DNA of 64,000 nt from Mytilisepta virgata (Eukaryota > Mollusca > Bivalvia > Mytilida > Mytilidae): positions 11,736,001 through 11,800,000 of the forward strand of contig CM051515.1 of the NCBI GenBank assembly GCA_028015205.1, written 5' to 3'. This document shows positions 11,669 to 25,075 of the stretch, one piece after another. Numbering within the stretch: the stretch's first letter is position 1; each line of letters begins with the position of its first letter. The notes beneath the pieces were generated by a model, which was given only the letters and a program-made list of their open reading frames with translations, was not told where the DNA came from and did not search any database. Made by a program: the position numbers and the translations under genes.

Positions 11669-12584
11669 TATAAATTTTTGTTTGCTAAAATAAAAATGAA
11701 TTGTATACAGTCAATTGTTTACGATAAAAAGTAGGTAAATATTTTGGATTAAAAAATCAATGGTTATGAGTGAAACAAATACACGGGAAACTGCCCTACT
11801 CCTTGTATCACGCAAGTTTGGTTTTTTTCAATCGATCAATAAAATCGGGCGATAAATTGACAATTGTATTTGTTTTGTTTAGCATGAAGCTTCACTGCAG
11901 TTCAGTTAACACATCATCATAGCGAGCGCAGCGAGCGCTATCGGAACATATGGGTCATTTAGAAAAGTTTTGTTTAATGGGGGCCGCCATTATGCAATCC
12001 GAAGTGAATTTATTTGTTAAAGCAAATATGGCCATATTGTGCTACATACTAAGGCTAGAAAAGGTTTTGTTCGCCGGAAACGGAAGTAAGCAAAGTAAGG
12101 GAAATAACTTGCTTCAAATTATAATTTTAGAGTCAGAATCGTGATACCGGAAATGAGTTTCTGGAAAGGGCTATTGCTGTGCTAACTTGAATAATTCAAA
12201 CCGTTTCCGTATCCGAACACAACGACTGGATTATTCGGGTTATTTCTGTACTCGCATCATTAACCACGCCAACACCATATTAGGATTCTTTTGTTTAACA
12301 TATACCTTTGTACATTCTTTAGCAAAATGTAAAGTTGTAGCAATGGAGATAAAAGGAGAAAGTATAGTTAATCCTGATTACCTCAGGTAAATGTGAGTTA
12401 ACCATGTTAACCCACATCACTTTCACAGTGAGTGGACTCAGCAATTTTCCAGTTTTGTGGTTTGGGTTAATCCGGATTAACTTCTTTTTCAGTTTTGAAA
12501 GTAATTTTTTATATAAATTTTAAAAATGGCGAAAATATTTAAATCTCAAGTTCTTGTATGTGACAAAAAGACCTTGATTAGATA
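11669..12584. other. no gene recognised; small palindromes
   Basis: AT-rich. A GC-rich patch at ~11920-11940 repeats GCGAGCGCA/GCGAGCGCT in tandem. A short palindrome around 12392-12416 pairs GAGTTAAC with GTTAACCC. No gene could be supported. Confidence 0.4.
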
Positions 12585-12614
12585 ATGTGTGCACCTAATG
12601 ACAAATACTTCACC

Positions 12615-12669
12615 ATGAAAATTTTAAATACCCTATTGGGTGTTTTGTCTTTGGTCGTTTCCTTATGTG
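12615..12669 (+). CDS. possible first exon encoding a signal peptide
   Basis: From ATG 12615 the frame encodes MKILNTLLGVLSLVVSLC, a textbook secretion signal: basic residue 2, hydrophobic core, small residues before a cysteine. The next bases are G then GTAAGA, a good splice donor at 12670. An in-frame upstream ATG at 12585 would add ten residues. No following exon was recognised. It could be chance in an AT-rich region, where Leu/Val-rich frames are common. The protein is unknown. Confidence 0.3.
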
Positions 12670-12954
12670 GTAAGATCTTGGTCAGTTTTTTTTATTTTTT
12701 TATTTTTGATATGTTGTATGAAAAAGATAGTAGTTCTTTTTCCCAAATAAATGTGACTTGTAATTAACTATTTGATTAGCAAAAATACATTATGTAAGTA
12801 TTTCTATCAATAATGAAACACTTGAATTTTAATTTATTAAGTGGACAGAAGCAGAAGTTTATGTACGGAACATAATTAAGGAATGTTTCCAATTTCTGAA
12901 CAGGTTATACATTGTACTATATACCAGGATATTGAAGTATAACCTGTCCAAAAA

Positions 12955-13243
12955 GACCGCCTCGGTGGTCTCGTAGTAGCGTGCTCGCCCCGAGTGCGGA
13001 AGGTCGCGGGTTCGATCCCCGGCCGGGTCAAACCAAAGACATTAAAATTGGTATTTGCTGCTTCTCCGCCAAACACGCGGCATCTAGGAGTAAGAGCAAA
13101 GAGTGGTCGGCTCGGAGTCACTATAATGTGTCCGAGTGAGGTGATATGTCTTCCTGCGGACAGTTACCTCGTGAACTAGCACATTAAAAATCCGACTTAG
13201 CGTGTCGGTCTAGTACAAAGCAGGGATCATATTCATATCAGTG
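12955..13243 (+). repeat. tRNA-derived SINE, family 2, copy 2
   Basis: A box TGGTCTCGTAG at 12966-12976 and a perfect B box GGTTCGATCCC at 13009-13019. The body is the same as at 3448, through CAGGGATCATATTCAT. The 3' tail is missing: the copy runs straight into the pearl-type repeat units. It is the best-preserved promoter of the family in this window. Confidence 0.75.
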
Positions 13244-14230
13244 GCTGAGAAATGGGCCTTATAGAGAAATGCGATTCAAGTCATTCAAGCATGCCAGAAT
13301 TATCTATAGACCAACATCTAGCGTGTCTTGGTATTATAGTTTCTGAGAAACGGAATTAATATCGAAAATGGAACACAACTAATTCAAGCATGAAATTGAG
13401 GTCAAGGTCGCCTTAAACGTGCCAAAACTGACATATACCCACCAAGGACTTTCATTGAATAAATATGGTGGGATTAGATATCAAAGTTGCTAAAATATGG
13501 AACAAATCACGAAAACTTGATGCATCCAGAAATGAGATCTGGGTCGAGGCCCAGAGACAGGTGTCAGATTTGCATGTACCCACGAATAACTATCTATAGA
13601 CCAAATATGATGGGACTATGTACTGCAGTTGGGTCAGGCCGCGCAATTGTTTTCCTGTTACAGAAGTCATGAAATAATAGGCTGCCATTAAGTCTGTACG
13701 TTTCGTTGAAACATGGGAGATGGCTCAAAACGATTGCCATACAATGGCACATATCCAGTTAAAATCTCGGGGTGTGAAGTCAGTCTACTTTTTCCGTAAT
13801 TTGAGAAATCACGAGCCATGGTAAAAAAGTCTCCTTCCGCAAAGTAAAATGTACCTCTTTCATGCTCTCCATGTAGAATAAAAATTTTCTTGGTTTTATT
13901 CATTTAATCCTTTCAATATTTCTATGTCAAATGTCTCAGGTAAATACGCCTTCAAAACAACACTAGTTATTCAGTTATCATGGTTTGTTTTGTTACAGTA
14001 GGTCCATATATCATGGTGCAATTATAATTTTTTAATGAACTTCTTTTGTATCCCTCAGGTCAAAGTTCATTGCAGGTCTTGAGCCAGTTGATGAGAAATG
14101 GGCTTAATCATGAAAAGGTGAAGCAAGTCACTCGAGCATGAAATTGATATCAAAGTTCATTTCTCAACAAATGTAATACGTAAACCAGAGACAGGTGTCA
14201 GGCTAAATGCATTTGTATAAAAACTCATCA
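13244..14230. repeat. pearl-type ~150-bp repeat units, dispersed
   Basis: Units with GCTGAGAAATGG, TCAAGCATGAAATTGAGGTC and AACTATCTATAGACCAAATA-like phrases occur at 13244-13500, about 13540-13625 and 14070-14220. They are separated by unrelated sequence. The same units form the cores of the elements at 58008-59101 and 61060-62155. Short open frames here are not genes. Confidence 0.6.
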
Positions 14231-14859
14231 GGGTCCGAATGCACTCAGATTAACCTTTCTTGAAACAAACAAAACTGATAAATCCTATATTTTGAAGACA
14301 TTTTGGCATTACCAGTGATACACAGTGATGATTCCAGGGCAAAAATGTATCAAACAGTAATCCAATTGACAACTACCATGTTGAATATACTGCGGTAGAG
14401 TAATTCCGACCATCTGAAATCTTCGACGTATTTTAAATAAAGCAACCAATAAGATATCAAGTTAATACGAATTGTTCCTCCTGCGGAATTTAAGTTAATT
14501 CTTTGGGGAAAAAAGATCATTTATCTGTATCCCATGATACAAGCAGTCATATATTATTATTTTTAAAAATTCAAACGTTATTTGTGACGTTTGACGCAGT
14601 TTTAGCATGTCAATGTTTAGAAATTCCCTGATCTTTTCATATTTAGGTAAGACTAATATGACTTGACGGCCGAATAGTGTCGGCAGACTGAGAGATAATT
14701 AATGAATTGTTGGCTGAAGTTTACCTTCCTTTTTTTTTCTCTTTTTTGTTATAGACTACTTTTAGCCAATTATAAAACTAAGAATAGTTTTATTCTAAAA
14801 TTTGACTACCAAATGCTGAAAATACCCTCAGATGCTGGATTTGACTATGACTTTCTAAT

Positions 14860-15800
14860 GTTTCTTATATGGAGATCTTAAATCAGGACATCTGTCAACT
14901 GGCCTACACCAGTGAGATTATTGTTAGTGATATATTCCCTAAAAAAAAGAAACAGAACACTATACTTCATTTCAAGACATCTCAAGCACTGACACCTCAT
15001 ATGTGTCAAACTATTTCTCAACTACCCTGCGCCAGTGAGATTACTACCCCTGGCCAGTGGTGTATGCCATAGATAACTAAGAAAACAGAACAGCATAATT
15101 CATTTCGATTTTACGACACGTCAATTCCTGATACCCGATATCTGTCAAAGTATGTCTCAAGTAACGTGGGCCAGTGACATGCCATTGATACCTAGGAAAA
15201 TAGATCATTATACACCATTTCAATTTTAAGACTTTCCATGCAGAGATCCCAAGTCCTCTGTCAACAAACATGTGTCAAACTATGTCTCAAAAGTGACATT
15301 TCTACTTTGGCAAATGATTTATGATATAGATAACTAAGAAAATAGAATATCATGCTTAATATCAATTTCAAGACGTCTCAGCCAGAGATCTCAAGTCCTA
15401 AAACAGATATATGTCAAACTATATCTCAACTACCCCATGTCCAGGAGATTATTACATCTGGCCAGTGATATATGCCATAGACATCTACGAAAACAGAACA
15501 TCATACTTCATTTCAATTTTAGATAGCCTATGGAGAGGTCTCAAGTCCTGTCAAATTTTGCTTCAACTACCCTAGGTCAGTAAGATTACTGCCTCTCACC
15601 AGTGATATATTCCACAGATACGTCAGAAAATAGAACAGCGTACTTCATTTCAATTTTAAGACATTTCATCTAGAAATCTCAAGTCCTGACGCCTGATATC
15701 TTTCAATTTACGTCTCAAATACCATATGGCTAGTGTTATATGCTATATATATTAAAAAAAAAATAGAACAGCATACTTAATTGCAGTTTTCAGACCTCTC
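14860..15800. repeat. ~150-bp tandem array, about six units
   Basis: Each unit contains, in order, TCTCAACTACC, CCAGTGAGATTA, TGGCCAGTGATATATGCCAT, ACAGAACA-CATACTTCATTTC, AATTTTAAGACATCTCA and TCAAGTCCTGA-like text. A single related unit lies inverted at about 35080-35230, next to the inverted copy of the SWIM-like pseudogene, so this array belongs to the same duplicated block. Confidence 0.65.
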
Positions 15801-15806
15801 ATATGG

Positions 15807-15900
15807 CTGTTTCTGTATCTGTATTAGCCCTGGTATAGATTCGAAGGTGGCCTATACAGCTGTTCGAGAATCTATGCAGGGCCAATTCAGAAACAGACAG
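15807..15900. repeat. 94-bp imperfect hairpin
   Basis: The left arm CTGTTTCTGTATCTGTATTA pairs with the complement of CAGAAACAGACAG; ATTAGCCCTGGTATAGATTC pairs with GAATCTATGCAGGGCCAAT. The loop is about 20 bases. It sits at the end of the tandem array and may be a terminal structure of that element. Confidence 0.6.
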
Positions 15901-16318
15901 TTTATTCAATCTGATTTACTGCCATACAAATATTATTTAATATAAGTAATTTTTTGTATCTTTCATTACAAACATTTTTTAAGGACAGGTTCCTTGAGAA
16001 ATTCAAATTAGTATATATATATAAATATGACTGATATGACTTTCTTTTATAAGCTGATTTCAAAATTGTTCAATTGATTCTAATTTGAGTATGTTTATAG
16101 AAGCTGTCGATCGGCGACACACTAGTTAATTGTATTTGTAGTTCAACCTCCCTGAACTAAAATCAGTATTTGACTAATTTATATTGGTTTGTTGAACACT
16201 TAAACGAAATAATTGTTTTCATCCTGCAATTAAGCCATTTTTGGTAAAACAAAAGGTGTAAAATAAACTTGAGTTATATTAGGTATAAACTGAATAAAGT
16301 CTTCTGATACGTGTTTAC

Positions 16319-18207
16319 ATGCAGAGCACGGGTATCGAAGTAAATGTGCAAGAGTACATCATGGCGTTTCAAGGGCAGCTGGATATCAATTTAAAACGTA
16401 ATTTTAATGCATTTTACGCATCTAAAGGGGAACTGCAGGATAAACACAGGACACAGACAATACGGAAAATGTATTTTGGCTCTTTGCAAAACATGGGAAA
16501 AGGATCGCCCAAATAAATGTTACATTTTCCGACAATGATTATGTATTGTATATATAACCGCCCAACAACATAATAACCCACTTGTTACAAAATCAAACAA
16601 ACTATACATTGCTAGTTACATTCGTGTTTACATTCATGTTGTATTTAGTATGACGTAATAAACCGGAAACTGTATTAATCTCCAGCACTGACCGGAAGTG
16701 AAATATCATACATTGGACCTGTCTAATACATATGATATTTTTATTGGCCCCGGGGTGTGATAGTTAAATAAAGTTCGGTATTGATACTGTATAAATACAA
16801 TAATTAACTGCTCGCGAAGGAAGATTCTGTTTCTCTGTTTCTTTTAAATAACCCATACTAATACATAATTGTCTTGAACCCAGTATAGACCTTCTCATCT
16901 GTAGACAACATACAATGTATAATACGTTGGAGAAGCACCTGTTAGCAATGCTGTTTTTCTACGTGTCTGACAATGTTGTATATATTTCAGCTAAATCGTA
17001 AAACTTTGGATTTCTGTAGAAAATATTCAAACCTAGTGCCCACATTTAAACATGTTAAAAAACAAACCTAAAATGCTTGTAGACTACTGCCTTAAAAGAA
17101 TACCACCAACTGTGAATGGTATACTTCGTAATAATATAAACATGGATCAGAAGGCTCTTATAGTTTAGACTCCAAGAACCAGTACATCATGAAACTTACA
17201 GACCCCCAAACAACATATGCACATATGAAGACTGGGATTCCAAAAAGCTTCCATTCAAGCATTCTTCCAGTGCTGGTCACTGTAGAAGCTAAAACATACA
17301 AAGGTTGGATTTCTATAGAAAATATTCAAACCTAGGGCCCACATTAAAAAACCAAATCTAAAATGCTTGTAGATCACTGCCTTCAAATAAATGAGAATGC
17401 GATACCTCGTAATAATATAAAACCTGCATCAGATTTGTTTTATACTGTACAGAGTGTGGACCCCAAGATTCAGTTCACCATAAAATATACAGACCCCATC
17501 AACATGTGCACAATTAAAGATCGACAGACTAACAAGCTTCCATGCAAGCATGTGCTTCCAGTGCTGGTCACTGTAGAAGACATCAGCTGGACTTATATCC
17601 ATGAAGACTACAAGACATGTCCACACTTAATTCTTGATGAATATGTTATAACTCAGGTAGGGCTAATCAATGTCCATCTCCACAGATTTTGTTACATCCT
17701 GAAATAAAACTTGAAGGTAATCTCAATGATGATAAAGACCTACAACAAGCAGAAATCAAAATACAAAGAAAGAAGTAATCTCAAATTGTCCACAACAAAA
17801 CCTTATACAACAGGCATCGATTATAATAAAAGATACTCAATCTAGCATTTACCTCATAGAATCAAATGATAAATTATCTAACTAATACAAAAATTGAAAG
17901 TTGAAAGGGCACATGCAACAAACGATCTTTCAAACGAAGTTGTATTTAAAAAGCAGTTTTATTCAACAAATGATGCTATATATCATAAGCCTGCTGCAGA
18001 AAGATCTCAACTCCCATCCAAGAGTTCGCTTCCACTGAGAAAGAAATTCACAAATAAATACTGAAACAGAAGAAAATATATAAACTGATGGACATTTGAA
18101 ATTCCAACATTAATGATGATAAAGAAATCAAGGCAACAAGTTCTAACGATGAAATTCTTTGAGAAATTGCCAAGATTAGCAGACAGAATATGGTTTTGAC
18201 GAGTCAC
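16319..18207 (+). pseudogene. SWIM-zinc-finger-like gene fragment, broken, internally duplicated
   Basis: The frame at 17363-17707 (114 codons) contains KLPCKHVLPVLVTVEDISWT, DYKTCPHLILDEYVI and, before them, DPINMCTIKDRQTN. With the paralogue at 34 kb (CTFEDWKANKL) this suggests a CxCx(n)CxH SWIM motif in which the second cysteine is lost. A ~300-bp block is tandemly duplicated (about 16993-17289 and 17290-17590); the first copy has an in-frame stop. A further frame at 16319-16516 (MAFQGQLDIN, FYASKGELQ) also has a damaged counterpart in the inverted copy. The intron-like TATATTTCAG at ~16990 shows this is not a processed copy. The block ends exactly where segmental copy A starts. The parent gene is unknown, possibly transposase-derived. 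Confidence 0.45.
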
Positions 18208-18516
18208 AAAATTTCCGAACTGAGGATCTATTCAAATTTAAGGTCATTAGGGTGTTGTGACCTCACTGTTACGGTTGACTAATCATGTTTGTACCTACCT
18301 TTTTGGGTTAAAATTTTGATTGAAGGTGGTTTAATCATATTAACATGAAACTTTGTCACAAAATACCATAAGATAGGATATATAGGTCTGAGCCCTGGAG
18401 ATAATCTGTACGTTTTTGAAATGTATACACAAACATGTAAACTAGTATCACAGAACATTTATTCCTTAAAAAATGTGTATTTAATGATCAAATGTATTTA
18501 ATTTGTTTTAATAGTG

Positions 18517-19056
18517 TCAAAAATTTGTTAACCCTTTTTCTGCCGCATAAAGGAAATCATATGGAATATCCCTTTTCCTTTGAAAATGGTGTTTTTTATA
18601 CTCTCGGTCTATATCAAAACCTTGGTCTTCTCTGTACAATGTAATAAACTCGATACCTTTAGAGATATTGACATCAGCTGGTGCATACTTCAAGTACAAA
18701 AGCAAATGCTCTCTTAGAAGCTGATCCGCTTCTCCATATATCTCAATGTTACAAACTAAACCAACATCACAACAGAAAAATGTTCCACATGTGAAAAGAA
18801 CACAGTCTGGTGTAAAGGAACCAATGACAAAGGAGCTTTCGAACAATATCATCGGTATATTGGATTCCAACAATCTGTATGGTACGTTAAAGCCGACCAT
18901 TCGGTTTTCTGGGAATAACTTTGAACATGTATTGGCGGAGCGGAATATATTTTTCAAATCTTTTGCTGATAAAATTCTGGTAACATTTGGTTTATATCTT
19001 TCTCTTAAATATTTCAAATCTATTTCATTGGTCTCAATTGTATAGTGCCTCATATT
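18517..19056 (-). CDS. NAT16-like: NAT16/HISAT-like N-acetyltransferase A, exon 3 (last)
   Basis: 540 bp including the TGA stop, 179 codons. The acceptor reads TATTTCTATTTCAG immediately before AATATGAGGCAC, phase 0 with exon 2. It encodes the C-terminal half of a histidine N-acetyltransferase-like protein. This part is less conserved across the family: it begins NMRHYTIETNEIDLKYL, has cysteines in LFTCGTFFCCDVGLVC, and ends EKGLTNF. Against copy B there are 12 base differences, of which I count 8 amino-acid changing. No stop or frameshift is seen. The role of the C-terminal half is not established. Confidence 0.8.
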   Translation of the reverse strand, partial: NMRHYTIETNEIDLKYLRERYKPNVTRILSAKDLKNIFRSANTCSKLFPENRMVGFNVPYRLLESNIPMILFESSFVIGSFTPDCVLFTCGTFFCCDVGLVCNIEIYGEADQLLREHLLLYLKYAPADVNISKGIEFITLYREDQGFDIDREYKKHHFQRKRDIPYDFLYAAEKGLTNF

Positions 19057-20181
19057 CTGAAATAGAAATAAGAGAAAAAACAAGTATAAAAACAAGGCAA
19101 TTCTAAAAAAATTCTACATACATTTATAATATGATCCACAGTACTAAAGACACTATCACTTTCGTCAGGGCTAAATACGATATTCAGTCTTTAAAGAACA
19201 GTTGGGCAAAACTGCTACGGATAAGAATGTAATTTGTTGGTCTGTAATTTTTAAGATAAAATTTATTGAAATACTTTATTTTGGTTCACTGTCTGTAAAC
19301 CTTTGGTCCGCGGAACGGATTTTTTTTAAAGAATTTTAGTACCTTAATGAGTTTGAATATTCTTATCAATTGGCCGCCTGTGCATCTAGTAAAGTCGTAA
19401 CTAAACATTTCGCCTATCGTATTTTCAGTGTGAAAGGGAGACAAATCTTCGTTTAGGATTTTATTAAATAAAGTATTGCATTAGTGCATGATAAATATTT
19501 AAAATAATTGTTTTACACATGTTTGGATGAGGTCCGAGTAAATGTATTTTTCAAAATTTTTCAAGTGCTTTTATTTTTCTATTCGAAATTCCCCATTCAG
19601 AATAACATTTGAGGCATAAAAATTATATAACATTTACAAAAAATCGTAATTTTTTATGTTTTGTTTTTGGTCTACTTAATAACGATTTTTAACTAACAAA
19701 ACTTGTTTTATAATTCTAGCATTCAAACTACCAAGTTGCGAAAAATCTATTTCTGACAGTAGTTGAGAGACTTACAACAATAAACACGTTTAAGATTTAA
19801 ATCAGTCATTTGTCAGTATGGCTTTAACAAATTTCGCTAATGATAAGATTCCGATCTTTTATGTTTGCAGAATGTTTATTGTCAACTATCACTGAAGCGA
19901 AAAATTGTATACACTGATAAATTCTACTACATGACGCCATACATCAAATTAAAACGCCAGTAACATAGGTCTTATGAGGTCTCAATTATTTGAGTTCATT
20001 TTTAAATTATTTTCTGCATTTATTAGAATATAGGGTAAAATTGTTTATTTTATGGAATTTATTAATGTGTAAAATTTCACTCAATAACGTTTCACAGATT
20101 ATTCGAGCAGTTATTCAGACTTCAATGTTAGTTTGCATAACAAGAAATTCATTCCAAGACCGAAGTTTGCTATAATATTAC

Positions 20182-20412
20182 CATTTTCATTGTTAAGCTG
20201 TATTCTCCTCTGTCAATGCTTTCCAGCATAAGCTGTTGGCTCTCATTAAACGCCGCAGCAATAAATCTTTTATTTCCGGTATAAAAAGGTTGCATTGCAT
20301 ACGTCTTCAATTGTTCATAATAGCCTCGTCCTTTGTAATCTTTATTGACCCTCGCCGATCTTGGTATAACAGTTTGACCATCATCAATAACAGATAAAAT
20401 ACAAAAAGCCAC
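20182..20412 (-). CDS. NAT16-like: NAT16/HISAT-like N-acetyltransferase A, exon 2 (acetyl-CoA site)
   Basis: 231 bp, 77 codons, phase 0 at both ends. Acceptor TATATTTTAG before GTGGCTTTT; donor ATG|GTAATA. It encodes the GNAT core: VAFCILSVIDDGQTVIPRSA (beta strands) and VNKDYKGRGYYEQL, where KGRGY is the R/Q-x-x-G-x-G/A acetyl-CoA pyrophosphate-binding loop. In vertebrate NAT16/HISAT the corresponding stretch follows the same order. All eight base differences from copy B (L/F, K/I, A/V, F/V, A/S, A/E, N/H, L/F) change the amino acid. Confidence 0.85.
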
Positions 20413-21522
20413 CTAAAATATATCAAAATTTCAAACAACTTTTGGTCATCAAAACAATGGCAGTGCAGAGGAGAAGGGCATGCTACTCTTGTATTTCGTT
20501 TAATCGTAAATATTTATAAGTTTATATCGTCAAATAATGTATATAGTATACGTGAATGTAGCCAAACAGACTTTTGGTACTTATCAGTTTATATCGTCAA
20601 CTAATGTATAGTGTGTACTTGAATGTAGTCGAACAGACTTTTGGTACTTTATCATAAAGTCCGTCCATGTTTTTTTCTCCACAAAGGCAGAAAATAGGGG
20701 CGGTTTTGGTGATTATTTGGGTCATTTGTTTTTTAATATTTCCGTGACAGGCACCAAGAATCAAAACCATTTTGTGTCAAATGAAAGTGTATACAAGTAA
20801 TGACAACAAGAATTGGTTTTGGCTATGGGTGTCCTTAATATTGAAAGACTGTTAAAACTGTTTCCCAAATGCGTCACCCAAAGCGATATTCTGATTTATA
20901 GAGTATTCAGCTAGTAGCTATTATTAGCAAATCTGACTACACAATTTTACCACATCAAGATGCTATCTTCAACAATTCATATGAAAAAACTATTTGAATT
21001 TCTGGGTACCACACACATCGTGAGGAGATTAAATTGACTACAATAGCAGTTGCAGATTCCCAATATATACTAGTATGCAATCAGAGTGCACAATTTAGAT
21101 AAATGTAGACTAAACTATTTGAGTTTCTGATTATACACACAAGTAACATACACAGGATTTTACAAAGTCAAATACATAGAAAATTAGATTGATTGATTGA
21201 TTGATTATCGTTTAACGCCACGTCGACGCAAAGAGGTCATATCGTGCCGGAATCAGATTCATTATCATAAAAATAATCCAAATAAGATGAAGTATAATAA
21301 AACAAAATATATGTTCACAAGTAAAAAGCCACATTGAAAAGAGTGCTAAACAATAAAAACTTTTTTATAGCAAAGATAGATTAGTACTACGATTTCGGTT
21401 ATTAAAACAGTTATAAACAGTTTGAGAATATCAAGTGTTAAATAATCAAATTAATAAACTATCACAGATAAACAGGTAAATTGAAAACCAAAAAATTAAA
21501 ACTATTAAACATTTGGTTTGGA

Positions 21523-24500
21523 CTATATTCTAGAATATAGTCCAACATCCTTTAAATATTGTAAAAGACGGTCGCCAGCGACCTTGGTAAACAATTCTTT
21601 GATATTATCGACTGTGTAGTACCGACGAATAATGTCGGATTTATCTAGACAGTCTATTAAAATGTGTTTGACATTGTGTCGGCATTGGCACGGGATACAC
21701 TCTGGGGGCGGCTCATTCTTCAAAATAAAAGAATGGGTCGTCCTGGTGTGGCCAATGCGACAGCTGGTTAAAACAACTTGATCTCTTTGGCTTTTACCTA
21801 CAGAGTACATAAAATTTTTCCCAACAGTAGGTTCGATTTCATGTAATTTGTTGTCTGTTAGCTCATCCCACTGGGATTGCCACAGACGTAAAACGTAATT
21901 AAAAATAAAAGGTTTAAAATCGGTGTATGGCACTGACACGTTACAAATTGGCTATTCAAAGCAATCTTCGCTTCCTGGTCTACGACTGTGTTTCCTCGGA
22001 TACCGATGTGACTTGGTATCCAGAAGAATATTATATCTTTACCAGACAATGCAAGTCTTTTGTAAAGTTCAATTATATGGGATATTAAAGGATTTTTATA
22101 TTTTTTGGATTCAATACTTTGTAAACAAGAAAGAGAATCTGAACAAATTAAAAACTTCTTGTTATCTGAGATCCTTTGATCCATCAGTATAGATAGTTTC
22201 AAAGTTCAAAATTTGATTTTATTTCAGCAAAATGTTGTTGAATTTCAAGATGGTTTGTGTCCGATTTTTTATGTTTCCGAAGGTCAAAAATAAATTGAGG
22301 TTTTGGTATTAGCCAAGGGGGAGATTGAGAAAAATCTATAGAAGCTATATCATCAAGATTGATACCAGAGGCAGAAATGTGTGGTTTCATACGTATGCTA
22401 AAAGGAGGTATTTTATTTTCATTTTTTTCAAAAATATCCCCATAGAGAGGATTAAAAGCACAGTCGTAGGCAGGATTTGAAGGATATGCTTTTAACTTGG
22501 TCAAATACTGTAAACCAAGTTTAATTCTACGGTTAAAAAGAGACGGCTCGTTCGCCTCTACATATAAACTCTCCACAGGAGACGTTCTTAACGCCCCCAA
22601 GGCCAAACGTAGGCCTTGGTGGTGAACAGTATCTGAAACCCTGAGGTAAGATTTCCTAGCAGATCCATAAATAATTGAACCGTAATCAAGTTTCGATCTC
22701 ACTAGAGATCGATATAAATTTAACAAAATATTTTTATCAGCACCCCAGTCAGTGCTGGAAACAACTTTTAAAATATCCAATGCCTTTAAGCATTTAGCTT
22801 TAAGCATTTTGACATGGGGAAGAAAGGTGAGTTTGCTGTCGAACAGAAGGCCAAGGAATTTGGTTTCTTTCACAACTTTAATGGACGTATTATAAAGTTT
22901 TAGTTCGGGGTCTAAAAGCATTTTTCGTTTATTTCAAAAATGCATACAGACCGTTTTGGAGCTGGAAAATTTAAATCCATTTTCCCTAGCCCACTTTTCA
23001 ATTTTATTAAGAGACAGCTGTAGTTGTAGTTCAATAGTGTCCATATTTTTGGCTCTAAAACAAATCAAAAAGTCATCAACATAAAGGGAGCCCTCAACGT
23101 TATTTTGTAGTGTTTTAGCCATACTATTTATTTTAATGCTAAAGAGAGTAACAGAGAGAATGCTTCCCTGGGGAACACCCATCTCTTGCTCAAAAGGGTC
23201 AGACATTGTAGTATTTACCTTGACCTTAAACTGTCTGTCTGACAAGAAATTTTCAATAAAGGTAGGTAACCTACCTTTCAACCCCATATCATTTAGATCT
23301 TTTAAAATACCATATTTCCATGTAGTGTCGTATGCTTTTTCAAGATCGAAAAAGACCGACACCACATGTTCACCCTTAGCAAACCCATTGCGTATAAAAG
23401 ATTCAAAGCGAACAAGATGATCAAACGTGCTTCTGCCTTGTCGGAACCCACACTGTATATTGGACAGGAGACCATTTGTCTCTAGGAACCAAACAAGGCG
23501 GTCGTTGATCATCCGTTCCATTGTTTTGCAGACGCAACTTGTGAGGGCAATTGGCCGATAATTCGACGGTTCAAAATGATCCTTCCCAGGTTTTGGAATA
23601 GGGACAACTGTGGCCAGCTTCCACAAAGAGGGCAAGTCACCAGTTTCCCAAATGTTATTTATTTTATTCAAAAGTGTTTGTAATGATGTATCAGGAAGAT
23701 GTTTCAGAAGTTTATAATGAATATCATCAGGGCCACTTGCCGTGTCGTGGGCCTTTGACAGAGAATTTTTGAGTTCATCCAAAGAGAAAGGGCTGTGGTA
23801 GTCTTCTGTGTTTTTAGATCTAAAATTAAGTTAAGTTTTCTCAGTGCGATTTCTGATTTGTTGAAATTCCTGAGTGTAATTTTGAGTGGAGGAGTGCTTT
23901 GAAAATGTGTCTGCAAGTTTATTGGAGATGTCCTTTTCAGATGTTAGAAGAGTCTGGCCATCTTTAAGATGGTGGAGATTGTTCTTTCTGTTTTTACCGT
24001 TAATTTTTTGTATGAAATTCCAAACTTTATTCATTGGAGTATGGGAGTTTATTTTAGAGACGAAGTTTTGCCAAGACTTGGTCTTTTGTTTGAATGTTCT
24101 ACGTGCCTTCGCACGGAATATACGTAAACTACTTAAATTATCTTGGGTTGGATGCAAGTTAAACCGTCGTTCGGCCCTTTTCCTATTTTTCTTTGCTTCC
24201 TCACAATCATCATCAAACCAAGGCTTGCTGGATTGTTTTGGATTTGTCGAGGTTTTTGGAATGGTTCTCTCAGCTATCGATACCAACGATTCGTTAAATT
24301 TGAGAACTGGATCGTTCTCATTATGAAAAAAAATCTGATCTTAGTTCATCTCGACAGAGTTGCTCAAACAAAAGCCAATTGGCTTTGTCAAATTTCCAGC
24401 GAGCAACTCTCTCTGACGACGAGGGAAACAACTTTTCCAAAATGATTGGGGAATGGTCACTTCCGCACAGATCATCATGGACTCGCCATGAATAGTCCAT

Positions 24501-25075
24501 CAGCAAAGGGGAGTCACAAACCGTTAGATCGATAGCCGAGTAACAACCATTCCCTGGATGAAGGTAGGTGTCCGATCCATCGTTAAAAACACACAAACTT
24601 TCCTGATTTAAAAAATCTTCGATCTTTTTGACTTTATCATTTTGTGAACGACTGCCCCAAATAGGATTATGCGCGTTAAAATCGCCCATAAGCAGAAATC
24701 AGACAGGTAATTGATCAGTTAAGATTTGAGTTTATTAGTTTCCAGGTTTGTATTTGGAGGAATATAAACAGAACATAATGTAATAGTTTTAGATAGAGAG
24801 AGACGAATAGCAACTGCTTGCAAATCAGTGTTTAAATTTATTCGACTGTGAATAATGTTGTTTTTAACAAGGATAGCAGAGCCGCCCGCAGCTCTCGCAT
24901 CCTTTTTAACTTCTGTGCTTTAAATAGAGTAATTGTTTATATTTATGTTATTGTTTTCCTTTAAATGAGTTTCCATAAGGCAAAAAGCAACAGGAAGGAA
25001 AGTTTGGGCTAATAAGGTTAATTCAATTAAGTTTATTTTTAAACCCCGACAATTCCATTGGATGATGCTGTTCAT
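21523..25075 (-). pseudogene. LINE ORF2 (APE endonuclease, RT, RNase H), frameshifted
   Basis: ATG at 25075 begins MNSIIQWNCRGLKINLIEL, the usual start of an APE-type endonuclease, about 140 bp after the ORF1 stop. The endonuclease continues to MGDFNAHNPIWGS and CGSDHSPIIL (24689-24460). The reverse transcriptase (23782-22934) has NYRPIALTSC, GFRQGRSTFDHL, FFDLEKAYDT, GVPQGSILS and the catalytic LYVDDFLI. RNase H (22202-21858) has ICSDSLSCLQSI and WIPSHIGIRGN. The C-terminus has ECIPCQCRHNVKHILIDC. Reading frame changes at about 24.9, 24.7, 24.3, 23.8, 22.9, 22.2 and 21.9 kb show that it is inactive. Confidence 0.85.

Noticed and set aside
23886..24445. Plus-strand frames of 100-146 codons inside the LINE
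   Set aside because: They are antisense shadows of ORF2.
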